Below, piece after piece: positions 12,765 through 24,371 of a DNA stretch of 64,000 nt. The notes below the pieces were generated by a model, which ran no database searches, was not told the DNA's origin, and saw nothing but the letters and a program-made list of their open reading frames with translations. The DNA lies in the NCBI RefSeq assembly GCF_019649055.1, contig NW_026570225.1, positions 1,984,001 to 2,048,000 on the forward strand. The letters are read 5' to 3'. How positions within the stretch are numbered: position 1 is the stretch's first letter; each line of letters begins with the position of its first letter. The translations under genes and the position numbers were made by a program. Origin of the DNA: Paramacrobiotus metropolitanus (Eukaryota > Tardigrada > Eutardigrada > Parachela > Macrobiotidae).

Positions 12765-15005
12765 ATGGGCCGAAAGCAGCGTGGTTATACAGAGGAACAG
12801 ATTCGTGCATTTCTGATCGGTTTTGCTGCCGCTGATGTGAGCGCACGGAGTTACGCAAATAACATCGGAGTTCCATGGAGAACTTTCACGCGCTGGAAAA
12901 GGTACAGCTAGATTTTTAATTAATTATCTTCTTGCGTTTTCTTGGAAGCAGCCAGTCTACCTGCAGCAGGTTGAGGAAGAACGAGCCTCTTCGAAAGCAG
13001 AAACACAAGCGAAAGCCGGAGCACTCAGGCATAGAGGACGCCGTGTACGAATTTCTCCTGGCCGAGCGGAAGAAGGGTCTTATTGTGACACGTCTGGAGC
13101 TGAAAAAAGAGCGCTGGAGTTAGCCCAGGCGAAAGGAGCTCCTACCTTCAAGGCTTCAGACTGTTGGCTTACTTGCTTTTAAAGAGAAAATGCCTGCGAT
13201 ATCGTGTCCCAACTCGACATGCTCGCAAGTCTGAATTCACAGAGGAAGATCTGGTAAGTTGAATTTTTTAACATTATAAATCAGAGCTCTGACCATTTTT
13301 TTAAAAAAACAGGAAGAAGAGCTAGAGTATTTTCTCCGCTTACACAATTCCATCGTTCTGGATGAAATTTTCGCTGACCGCGTATTCAATTTCGATCAGA
13401 CGATGATTCGCCTTGTAGCGCCGAAACCGAAAACACTTTCTCCCATTGGAGTGAAAGAAGTAATTCTATAGCTTTTAATCAATTTATAACAAACATTTAT
13501 AACAAAAGATATGAGAATTATGAGAGCTCTGATATTTTATTAATTTTATGAATCTGGTTTGTTGTGGTTTTGGGGTGCCCTGGCAACCAGCGGGGGTTCC
13601 TCTGGAAAGCTGACTGTGGACGGCTTTGTAGGTTACTGTTAAACAGCCTCCTGGCGAAAAAGAAGGAATAACTGTGTGGTCTGTGTCTCACGATCCGTGC
13701 GGATGGTGGAAAATATCCTGCTGTAGTGGTGCTAAAGGCAGAATGGGAAGCTGTCAGAAGGGATAATGAACAAGCTGAAAGTTCCTCCTAATATTTTTGT
13801 TGAGAGCTCTTATTCTACTTGGTGGACGGAGCAGATGGATCTGGACTGGATAAAGTATACATTTCCAGAAGAAAAGCAGAAGCGTGTTTTAATTCGAGAC
13901 CAGGCACCTGTCCACAAAAAAGAACCATCGGAGCTCCTACTTAGAGAACGAAATTAGTGTTGGGTAGTAAAAGTCCTTGCCAATATACTTATTTTTACTA
14001 TCTGCTTTTGGAAGTTTACTTATTTTTTACTTACTATTTAAAATTTCTCGACTTTTACTTACTTTTTACTTAGTATTTCAATTTTTCCAAGGACATTTAC
14101 TTACTAAATTAAAGTAAATTTACTAAATAAATGTAATTAGGACTGAAAGTGTCGAATTGCGTTAGTTTCAAAGCGCTGAAAAGTACTGAAAATGGCGCAG
14201 AAAATTTTCTTATGCATTAATAGAGCTATACAGCCATGCAGGCGCATACTGAAAAGTAAATACTGCTGCTTTTTAGGGCGGTAGGCTGTCAGCCAAATAC
14301 TGCGCACACTCACTTTACCTGCGAGAGGCAGCGGCTAACACGCCAATTTTACATAACGCTTGATAAAACGAATTAGTAAATAATTTAGTAAATGATTTTT
14401 TTTAGTCAACGCTAAACCTCAATATTTACTTACTTTTTACTATTCCGGCAGCACATTTACTTACTTTTACTTATTTTGTTTCCAAAACCTTACTATTTAC
14501 TAGACTTTTAATATTAGGCGGACTTTTACTAAGTAAATGGCCGTTATTTAATTTTATTTAGTAGCACAACACTAAACGAAATGTCGAGCAAATCTTCGTG
14601 CCTGCTGGTCGCACAGGCGATTATCAGCCCCTTGACGTCAGCGTTAACAAAGCAATGAAGGCCTCTTTTCGCAGCGAATATCAGCTTTGGAGAGCAACTC
14701 ATCATGAAGTAACAAAATCGGGATATCTGAAGAAGCCAGGGCGCCAAGACTTCCTGGATATGATCTCGTGCATGGCAAAGCGTAACCCCAGATCTTGTCC
14801 GTAAATCGTTTTCGCTGCTCAGGTGCTTAAGAATGATGACCGAGATCATGATTATGAGAGCTCTGAAAATGATTATGAGAGCTCTGAAATGGATAAGGAA
14901 AATCTAGTTGATGAAAGCGATTCTGAAATGGAGATTAGTTTATTCAGTGATAGTATTTTAGAGAGTGATGGTACCTGTGAGATAGAAAACGGTTTACCAA
15001 AGTAA
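12765..15005 (+). pseudogene. Broken pogo/Tigger-like DDE transposase
   Basis: The reading starts at ATG 12765 with a CENP-B/Psq-type helix-turn-helix (GYTEEQIRAFLIGFAAADVS, then PWRTFTRWKR). A second helix-turn-helix portion follows (KASDCWLTCFLKRK). The three acidic catalytic blocks of a DDE_1 domain can be seen: VFNFDQTMIRLVAP near 13390, VLIRDQAPVHKKE near 13900 and GDYQPLDVSVNKAMKASF near 14630. The tail (14823-15005) is Ser/Asp/Glu-rich, as in this family. Breaks: a one-base frame change at an A-run near 13108, further frame changes or small introns around 12900-12950, 13470-13560 and 13630-13700, and the hAT MITE between codons near 13954. It is probably dead; a spliced functional version cannot be wholly excluded, but the MITE argues against it. 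Confidence 0.8.
13955..14574. mobile_element. hAT-type MITE nested in the pogo element
   Basis: The insertion begins TAGTGTTGGG and ends CAACACTA, short hAT-style inverted termini. It is flanked by a perfect 8-bp target duplication, AACGAAAT, at 13947-13954 and 14575-14582. The interior is rich in tacttacttttt-like subterminal repeats in both orientations and has no coding capacity. Removing the insert and one duplication copy rejoins the transposase frame, so it arrived after the host transposon. Confidence 0.9.
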
Positions 15006-15121
15006 AAGAGTGCTGTACTAAAATAAAATGAACGAAAGTAAACTTTACGTGTGCGCTGGCCGTTGGCGGTAAGCACCGTGCTCAATGCCCGACAAGGGGA
15101 AGGCAGCGCCCGGATCTAACA

Positions 15122-15152
15122 GTGGAGCCACTTCATCTAGCGGCTACAGTAC
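15122..15152 (-). repeat. Right terminal inverted repeat of pogo-like element
   Basis: Exact reverse complement of 12534-12564 over 31 bp. Confidence 0.9.
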
Positions 15153-17027
15153 AGAACTGCAAACACGTTAAACCAGCAACAGCAGCAGCAGATAGTGAAT
15201 TCTCGAGTGTGCAACGGTTTCTTTTCGGAGTTTTCGGATTTGTTCTCATGGAAAATAAAGCATTCCATTTTGGCAACTTCAAACCATTCGTGTTTTCTTA
15301 AGCGTTGAGTTTCGTGATATCTAGCGGACATGTTATGGCGCAGTCTGCGCGGCACCCGTAAGCCAAGCGTTGCAACTTACGACCGTTATCGTTGTCAGAT
15401 TTGTGAATGCGCTCCCGAAGTTTATCTGTGGAGCTTCTTGGAATTATGGGTTATCTAAACGAAAGACTATTATTTTGCAGAATTCCTCGCGACCAGAGTG
15501 TTCCTTTCCTTGGGGAGCGTTGTTAACGGTTCTGTGAGCGTTTCGGCCGTTAGCAGTGTATTCACGGGTGCCAGTCCGCTGTCTTGGGTTCCGCGCCGAG
15601 TAAGTGCCTTTTTCTTTAAAATTTCGGTGAAGTTTATGGAAGCTGAACAGTTTCAAGCGAGTTCTCCTGGTACACTATGGAAACATCTTAAAACTGCATT
15701 TTTTAACGCTGTCGTTTTGAAAGTGCTGCAGTGTGGGAGATTACTGTAAACAACTGGAAGGTTGTTTTGCAAAGCATTTTTAAATTATGATATTGTGACT
15801 ATTGTCATTCCATTTTTACGTATTACTTACTTGTTTTCCGCGATATCGCAAAGTCCTTTTTAAATTGTTCTGCATCGCATCTGCAAAACCTGGCCCTTTC
15901 GATAATGGCGTTTATCTAGAGACTCTACGACAGCGTAGGTATATACACCACACTGTGCACTGTTTCGGCTCGAATCCCGTGCTTCGTACCGAAAAAATTC
16001 ATGCCTCGGCTTGTCGTAGCCCTGCCCCACGCCTTTCTGATTGGTCTCATTTTAAAATGCACCAATCAGAAAGAGAATTTAATTCTCTATCGAATGGTGT
16101 ATGGTTTATCCAGAGTACCACTACATTGAGCCACTATAAACGTTGTAGACCCAGTCGCACTATACAGAAGTTGCTGTTCTGTTGCATTTATCTTTTGAAC
16201 TAGGACGATTTACCACAACTTTACCAAATCCACAAGTCTGTAAACTTCATCATCTTTCGATTTCATCCAGTTTTGGGATGAAAATCTCCCCGGGAAACTC
16301 CGGGTCTTGAAATAAGTGCGAACTGTGAAATCTGGTGTTTTGTACGTTAGGTTCCCTGGCAAACGGCATACTGATAAACTTGCATGTAGCGTGTCTGCCT
16401 TGCTGGAACTGATAAAACTTGATACATACTTTCAAAAATTTTGAGTTGTCTAGCTTGTTACATCTTTTCAGAATTTTGGGAAGCCACAGAACATGAGCTA
16501 AAATCGTCTGTCACGATGTTTAAGACATTAGGGCTACCGCACACGAGTTTCTGTGGCTGGCCCCATGCTTTAAGTATGCAGTGGAGATCGGCTCATATTC
16601 GGGCTGGCACGGCTAAAAATGCGGTTCCTCGTAGACCCTATTGTGGGGCGTATATTCCCATCATTCCTGCTTTCTGGAATAGAAATCTTTTCCTTTCGAT
16701 TTATTCAAAAACACTAAAAAGTTTTAGATTTTTTTCTCTACAGAACAAGCCTATGTGAGATACGATTGAGGCCATACAGAAAAAGTGGCTTTTCGCTAAT
16801 AGAGTCTCTACGTTTATCAGAAGAAAAGAGCGAGTAGCTGTGATTAGAAGTCAGAAATTTTATCAGATTTCGTTAAATGTTCAAAAAATGCAGGCGGACA
16901 GTTACTTTTTCTATCGTAATTCAAGTTTCTGTGATTTTTATTCACTTTGCAGATTATGGTTTTTATTGACTTCATTATTTTATTATTTGCTGGCTCTTTC
17001 TGTCAGGTTGTCCGCACCAAGGCAACG
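15153..17027 (+). other. Upstream region of TOP2, no coding exon
   Basis: No protein exon is supported here. The segment probably contains the TOP2 promoter and non-coding 5' exon(s). A good acceptor (tttctgtcag) ends at 17006, 21 bp before the TOP2 ATG, which suggests a spliced 5' UTR. Confidence 0.5.
16033..16073. promoter_or_regulatory. Inverted pair of CCAAT (NF-Y) boxes upstream of TOP2
   Basis: CTTTCTGATTGGT (16033-16045) and ACCAATCAGAAAG (16061-16073) form a perfect 13-bp inverted repeat with a 15-bp spacer. Each arm contains ACCAATCAGA, a full match to the NF-Y consensus. A GC-rich CCCTGCCCCACGCC stretch lies just upstream. Vertebrate TOP2A promoters are controlled through inverted CCAAT boxes bound by NF-Y, so the context is suggestive. 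The site is 0.95 kb from the ATG, which requires a 5' UTR intron or a distal role. Confidence 0.55.
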
Positions 17028-20000
17028 ATGTCGTCGGATGAAGAGGATGTGGCCCTTAAAAAGGCCCTGTCAAACAAAGCTCTCACGCCAAAGGAGAAAA
17101 AGTCCATCGAGAAGATTTATCAGAAGAGGTCGCAGCTGGAGCACATTTTGCTCCGTCCGGACACCTACATCGGTTCTATTGAGGCCGTCACGCAGGTTCG
17201 TACACCCGAAATTCTTGTGCTTCGCTTTTTACTTTGTATGAAAAGAGGATTGAAACTCGGTTATGGTTTTATGAAAGAAAAAAGGTCTTTGGTGTTTTTT
17301 CGACCATTTTTTTGTTGAATTTCTTAACAGCGCGAAATTTAAGAATTCACTACTGTCTTTCTGTGGCAAAAACTTGATGTTTAAATAATGTTTCGTTAAA
17401 TGCTTGCAAATTTTCTTCTCTGCAGGACATGTGGGTGTTTGACACTGAACAGAAAAAGATGGTGTTCCGTGAGATCAAATTCGTTCCCGGACTGTACAAG
17501 ATCTTTGACGAAATCCTTGTCAATGCTGCGGATAACAAACAGCGCGACCAGTCCATGTCGCTGATCAAAATTGATATCAACCCGGAGAAGAACCAGATAT
17601 CAGTGTGGAATAACGGTCAAGGTGTTCCGGTCGTAGAGCATAAAGAAGAAAAAATGCTGGTCCCCACCATGATTTTCGGGCATTTATTGACGTCGTCTAA
17701 CTATGACGATGATGAGAAAAAAGTGACAGGTGGACGCAATGGATACGGAGCCAAGCTGTGCAATATCTTCAGTAATAAATTCGTTGTCGAAACCGCTTCC
17801 AAAGAATATAAGAAGAAATTCAAGCAGGTATTATAATGTTGGATTGATTGTAGATTCGTAGCTAAAAATGATCTGTAAAACTCGTATACCGTAATAATTA
17901 TGGTTTAGGCTTGCAGTTTGTGGAACAGTTGATTACTTCGTGATTCTCTGTTCCTTATATTCTTGCGTACGTTATTCCAACATTGCAGGAATGGTCGAAA
18001 AATATGGGAAAAGCTGGAGAGCCAAAAGTGGATTCGTTCAGTGGCGATGATTTCACCAAAATCACTTTCGAACCGGATCTCAGCAAATTCCAGATGACAG
18101 TTCTGGATAAAGACGTCGTGGATCTTTTATCGAGACGTGCTTATGATGTAGCGGGAACTACTGGAGGCGTTAAAGTGTACCTTAATGGAGAAAGGCTGCC
18201 GGTACGCACATTACATTAATTAAATTATTTAAAAATCTTGCGATCGGTTTATTTTGTTATTTGTCAGTGATGGTGATCTTGGCTCATAGCCAGCAGAATC
18301 TGGCAACCTGGCCGGTTGTCCGTTCAGTAGCACGTGCATATTTATTTATCGGTGCTGTATTAGCCGTACTTCGAAGTATGCCAGTTCTTCAACCTCATTG
18401 CATGTTCTGCAGTCTGTGAATTCTTAATAAGCCTCGCTAGAATCTTATAGTTTGGTTAGAAGAAATTTTGAATCCTGAATAGACCCAGGATCACAGTGGT
18501 TTTAGCTGACCACTTGTTCTCGTCCGAGGTTCATCAGCGTTAGAATGCTTGATTGCTGCTGGGTAGAATCCCTTTTGCTTATATTATTTTCTGTTTTTAG
18601 ATCTCTAATTTCAAGCAGTATGTTGAACTATATACGGCCAATAGTACCGACGAAATGGGAAATCCCTTGAGTGTTGTAACGGAGAAGGCTAACGAAAGAT
18701 GGGAGGTTGCGGTCACTTCGAGCGACACTGGCTTCAACCAAGTTAGCTTCGTTAACAGCATCGCTACCACAAAGGTAACCGATAGATCGATAGGCCCAAG
18801 GAGAGTTATTTGAACATTAACTGTATTGTCTGCATTCATTTCAAACTCTTTATGCACGCAGGGCGGACGCCATGTGGAGTATATCACTGATCAAATTACC
18901 AAAGCAATGAACGAAGTTATCAAGAAGAAGAATAAGAGCGGTGCGGAGATCAAAGCATTTCAGGTATCACCCGTATCGAAGTAATGCAAAGATCATGCTG
19001 ATCAGTGAAATTTTGTTATTGGCTTTCAGAACACTTACTGTAACCGATGCTTCTTATTTTTCCAGATCAAAAATCATCTGTGGGTTTTTGTTAACTGCCT
19101 CATTGAAAATCCGACATTCGATTCTCAGACGAAGGAGAATATGACCTTGCAAGTTCGCAGTTTTGGGTCTAAATGCCAGCTGTCTGATAAATTTATTGGA
19201 AACGCGTTGAAGTCTGGAATAGTTGAAAACATTCTGGCGTTCGCAAAAGCAAAAGCAGAGGTATGTAATTGTTTGTTTTCTGTCAGCGGGTAGCTGATTG
19301 GTCAGTGGTATCGTGCGTCGCAGAGCCAGATGGGCAAGAAGATTCATGGCGCCAAAACCGCGAAAATTCGTGGAATCCCTAAACTGGAGGACGCCAACGA
19401 TGCCGGCACGAAGCATTCTTTGGACTGCACTCTGATCTTAACGGAGGGAGACTCAGCTAAGGCGTTGGCTGTTTCCGGATTCAGTGTAGTTGGACGCGAT
19501 AAGTATGGCGTGTTTCCGCTGCGTGGAAAATTGTTAAACGTCCGCGAAGCTACTCCAAAACAGGTACAGTACGTTGGCCAAATAGTGAGCCCAGTATGAA
19601 TTTTAATTTGTATATAGCTGTTTTGAATTCTTATGTACATTTTCCTGCAAAATTTTCGCTTTGTAGCTGATGGAGAATGCCGAGATCAACAGTATTGTTA
19701 AGATTTTGGGCCTCCAGTACAAACGAAAATACGATTCGGAGGATGATTTGAAGTCACTTCGTTATGGAAAACTGATGATCATGACGGATCAAGACCAAGA
19801 TGGCTCTCACATCAAGGGGCTGCTTATCAATTTCATTCACTTTAACTGGCCTAGTCTTTTGAGACACGCTTTTCTTGAAGAATTTATAACTCCAATTGTG
19901 AAGGTAAACAGTTATTCGTTTTATCATTTATTTTACAGTAACAAGATAGGAACAGGATGCCTATAAAATTTGAAAACTTGTCTTCTCTGTGGTTCGTTTG

Positions 20001-23000
20001 CGTTGCTACCCTTTTTCGTTTAGTTTTTCAGTCACTTTGAGTTTGAGGCGATGCCGCAGTGGCATATGTAGATTAATAAGTTTTATTTCAGGCGACCAAA
20101 GGGAAGATTGAGGAATGCTTTTATAGCCTCCCAGAGCTGGAAGAATGGAAGGCCAAGCTCACAGAGAACGAGTTGAAAAGATACAAGATCAAATATTACA
20201 AAGGATTGGGTACTAGTACGTCGAAGGAAGCCAAAGAATACTTTGACAACATGACGCGTCACCGGATAGCTTTCCGATACGGTGGACATGAGGACGACGA
20301 TGCTATTGATCTGGTAAATTATCTGTTGTCCACAGATATCGTTTTATTTTAACTATAGATATAAGCTACTATATACCTTAACAGATATTCTTCTAAAATT
20401 ATGCAAAAGCTTCGGCCATTCAGTGCCCGCAAAAGACGAGTGCACTTTCCATGTTGTTTACCGTTAACTTTCCTTAGGCTTTTGCGAAAAATAAGGCGGA
20501 CGCCAGAAAAGATTGGCTGACGAAAGGAATGGAAGACCGTAAACAACGCAGATTGGATGGCCTCGGCGAAGTTAGCCAACCCATGCCGTTGTGTTACTGT
20601 GCACGTTGTTTCTGTTTCCAACTGGTATTTGTTTATCCAGGTTTATCTTTATACAAAAACCACGAAGGCTGTGACATACAAGAAATTCGTGGATGAGGAG
20701 CTTATTTTGTTCAGTAATATGGATAATGAGCGATCCATCCCTTCCATTCTTGATGGTAAGAAATCTAACTCTACAAATTTCCTGTTATATATCCTAAAAA
20801 TTATGCTTGTTACTTTATCATTTATTTGTTTGATGATTCGTTTTTTTATTCAGGTTTAAAGCCTGGACAACGGAAAGTACTTTTCACACTTTTCAAGAAG
20901 AATGAGAAAAAGGAATTAAAGGTGGCCCAGTTTGCCGGTTCCGTCGCTGAGCTTTCCGCTTATCATCACGGCGAAGTAATTCTCATCGACGAAATTGTGT
21001 CGTTTTTGTGTGTATCAAATCAGTCCTTTTGACAGCAATCATTGATGTCGACGATTATTGGATTGGCTCAGAATTTCGTTGGATCGAACAACATCAACCT
21101 CCTCATGCCACTCGGACAGTTTGGTACTCGTCTGCTTGGTGGAAAAGATGCTGCCAGCCCTCGATACATCTTCACCAATCTGAGGTGTTGTGTGCGTTAT
21201 CTTTGTGGTGTCCATACTTTACTGATGCCAGCGTGTCTTTTGTTCATCAGCCCAATGGCCAGAGCCGTGTTCCATCCCCACGATGATCCGCTGCTAAATT
21301 ATCTAAACGAAGATAACCAGAAGATCGAGCCAGATTGGTATATTCCCGTTGTGCCTATGGTTTTGATTAATGGCGCCGAAGGCATTGGAACCGGGTGGAT
21401 GACGAAAATTCCGAATTATAATCCACTGGATATTGTCGCGAATTTAAGAGCTTTGATCCGCGGAGATGAAATAAAGCCAATGGTAAACTTTTTCATACAA
21501 AAGTTTATAGATTAATGCGCAAAAGATTACCAGCAGCTCAGATAGGTTTTATTTTTGCAGAAACCATGGTATAAAGGATATCGAGGGGAGATTCTGCCTG
21601 TGGATCCAACTCGTTATTTGACTAACGGAGAAGTGGCAGTTCTTGACCAGGACAATTCCATTGAAATAACTGAACTGCCGATTCGGACATGGACTCAAAG
21701 CTATAAAGAATCGGTTGTCGAGCCTTTGCTTTCAGGCACAGAAACCAAAGATGGGAAAGGGAAGCCTGCTCAGATTCTGTTAGTCATATTTGTAATTTCA
21801 TTTCATGCTTCCTTAAGTACGGCTATTTATATTTTTGATATGTACTCTAGGGATTACAAAGAGTACCATACGGATACTACCGTTCGCTTTGTGATTCGAA
21901 TGTCAGGAGAGAAATTTGAGGAATTCCAAAGGGAAGGTTTCCATAAGGCATTTAAGCTCCAGCAGACCATATCGATGAGCAGTATGGTAAGTGCGAAGGA
22001 TTTCTACATGTTTACCTGAATCTTGTGTCCGGCGAAAAATTCCTGCATTTTACCTTCGTTTTGTATCAGTCAGTCTGTTTTGTGTTGAACATGACCCGAA
22101 CTTTCAATCATGAATTTTACAGTTTGTGCATTCATAGAATGCGTCTTCTTTAATTCGATACTAAATATGTCTGCAATCCGAGGTCTTTATTTATTGGACA
22201 ATCGACAAGTTTGGTTTTAAAGCATGCGGTCTGTTTACTTTAGGTTCTTTTTGATTCTAATGGAGTTATTCGCAAATACGATAATGTCAACGACATCTTG
22301 CGTGAGTTTTTTGAAGTTCGAATGGCGTTTTACGGCAAACGAAAAGACTATCTTGTGGCGCATCTGTCGGCTGAGGCGCTGTCGCTGGAGAACAAAGCAC
22401 GGTTCATTGACGAAAAAATTAAGGGGAAAATTACAATTGGTAAAACCGCTGTCCCATTGCGATTACCGGTCTGATTCATTCTGTTTGCTTATGACAGAAA
22501 ACGTTAAGCGGAAAGACCTAATCACTAAATTGAAGACAGCCCAACCACCTTATGATTCGGATCCGGTGAAAACCTGGAAAAAGAAAATTTCTGCGATGAC
22601 AGAAGATGAAGCTCCTATCGCGGATGACGATGACGGCAAGAAGAATATTGAAAACGAGGAAGCCGGATCAGATTTTAACTACATTCTTGAAATGCCTCTT
22701 TGGAGTTTGACGAGTGAGCGATTTGCGGAACTCTTGAAAAAGCGGGATGCGATGGTACGAGCATTGTAAATTATTAAGGATCACTGATATAAACCGGTAT
22801 TTGCGCTTGGTTACCTTTCGTGTTGCTGTTTTGGCTTCTCTTTTTGGTTCACTTTATTGGTCAAATCAAAAACGCAATACAGAAACAGAAGAAGAAAACA
22901 CGCTAACGTATAACAGAACTAAACTTCTTTTTGGTGCAATAGAATGACGAGTTATCCATTCTTCGGAAGAAGACACCCTCAGATTTGTACACGGAGGATC

Positions 23001-24371
23001 TGGACGAATTCGAATCCCGTCTGAAAGTGTGTGCCTTTCTGTTATTCCTTAAGATCGTTATGGTTTTCGTAATGGTTGTTGGTTGCAGAAAGTGGAAGCA
23101 GAAGAAGCGGACGGAGAAGCCTTTGTGTCGCCAAACAAAAAGCCTGCTGGTAAAGGTGCTGCAGCTAAGGGCAAGAAGGGAAAGGGAGCCGTTGCCAGCA
23201 AAGCCGACACGCTTCCGTCAGTCTACGGAACCCGCGTTGAGCCCGTTGTTGATGTTGCTACTATTGCCAAGTTTGAGAAAGCTAAGGAACTAAAGGAAAG
23301 AAAGGCCGCTGTAAGTTAATAATTCACGCAGTGTCTACCTTAAACCAAATGCGGGAGTGCTCTTATTGCTGCTTGTTTAAATTCGTTGCAGGGCGAGCCG
23401 GCTCGAAAAGGTCGCAAAGGAAAGGATGTTGATAAAAAGAATACAAAAGAGAAAGCCACGGAAGAAGCAGGTAAAATTCCGAAATGTTTTTCGAATCGGT
23501 AATAATAATCATTCCAAACCGGTGCTGTAAATTGTTCAGGTGGTAAAAAGTTCAAGCAAACCACACTGGATACGAAGGTTGAGAAGAAAGCACCGGCTAA
23601 GAAGAAGGCCGCCGATTCCGACGACGAGTCTTCCTTCCACTCATCCGCGCTTAGCAGCGATGAAGACGAAGAGATGGTCATCGATGACTCGGAAAGCGAA
23701 GGGGAAACAAAAGCCAAAAAGCCTGCAAAACACTTAGCTCCCAAGCGCAAACGCGATTTGAGCCCGGAAATCGAAGAAGAGAATATTGACATCAACGCCG
23801 AGAAGAAGAAGAAAACCATGGCGAAGAAGAAAGAGGCTGTGGTGAGGTTCGTTCCTTTGTCTCCGTTGCCAGTGGGGCTAATGGCGGCACATCTTTTACA
23901 CTCTTGTAGGTGGAAAAGACGGAAGACGACTCGGAAAAGGGTGTTCAGTCGGTCGGTCAGCTACCAGCCGGTCGCGCACCGGCTACGAAAGCGCCAATAA
24001 AATTGGCCGATACGAAGAAAGTCGTTGCCATGAAAGCGGCCAAGGTTATTTCGCTCTCATCTGACGAAGAGGAGGAACCGCCAAAACCAGCAAGGAAACC
24101 GGCCGCGAAGAAAGAACCTCTGGTATGCCCATGTGTTACATTCGGGTTGGCCTTTCCTATGTTACATCAAATTAGTGTGTAATGTACTGGGTGCGCTTTG
24201 CAGAAGCCTTCCAAACGAGCTGTGTCGGAATCTGCATCGGAGGAGGAAATTGTCGCTCCTCGCGCGCGTACAGCCCGTGCTGCTGCCGCAGCAGTGAAAA
24301 AGTTCGTCTTCGACGATAGCGCCTCGGAAACCGACAACAGCGAAGAGTATGTCCTGGAAACCAGCAGTTAG
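17028..24371 (+). CDS. TOP2: DNA topoisomerase II
   Basis: This ATP-dependent type IIA enzyme passes one DNA duplex through a double-strand break and acts in the nucleus. Twenty-four exons: 17028-17195, 17426-17827, 17989-18201, 18601-18774, 18862-18963, 19066-19260, 19324-19563, 19667-19903, 20092-20313, 20478-20570, 20641-20755, 20854-20975, 21036-21184, 21251-21482, 21561-21778, 21851-21986, 22244-22439, 22498-22754, 22943-23026, 23089-23310, 23392-23470, 23540-23841, 23910-24122, 24204-24371. The sum is 4539 nt, 1512 aa. Landmarks in order: GHKL ATPase (DNKQRDQSMSLIK; GGRNGYGAKLCNIFS), TOPRIM with E459 in EGDSAK and the DQDQDGSH acids from D539, the cleavage domain with catalytic Y805 (AASPRYIFT), and the GAEGIGTGW loop. 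These numbers coincide almost exactly with human TOP2A. The C-terminal 400 residues are Lys/Glu/Ser-rich with SSDEEE-type acidic patches, as usual. The exon 10 donor (GTTAGC) is weak but phase-correct. Confidence 0.97.

Larger units (their letters stand above)
12534..15152 (+). mobile_element. Pogo/Tigger-type DNA transposon, inactive, with nested MITE
   Basis: Perfect 31-bp terminal inverted repeats bound the element at 12534-12564 and 15122-15152. The repeat includes GCCGCTAGATGAAGTGGCTC, and TA dinucleotides near the outer ends fit the TA target preference of this superfamily. Inside is a plus-strand transposase related to pogo/Tigger (DDE type). Its reading frame is broken by at least one indel and by a 620-bp hAT-like insertion (13955-14574). 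Without that insertion the element would be about 2.0 kb. An AATAAA lies at 15022-15027, just after the transposase stop codon. Confidence 0.88.

Noticed and set aside
15900-15985. tRNA-like T-arm (ggctcgaatccc)
   Set aside because: No matching acceptor, D or anticodon arms could be folded around it.
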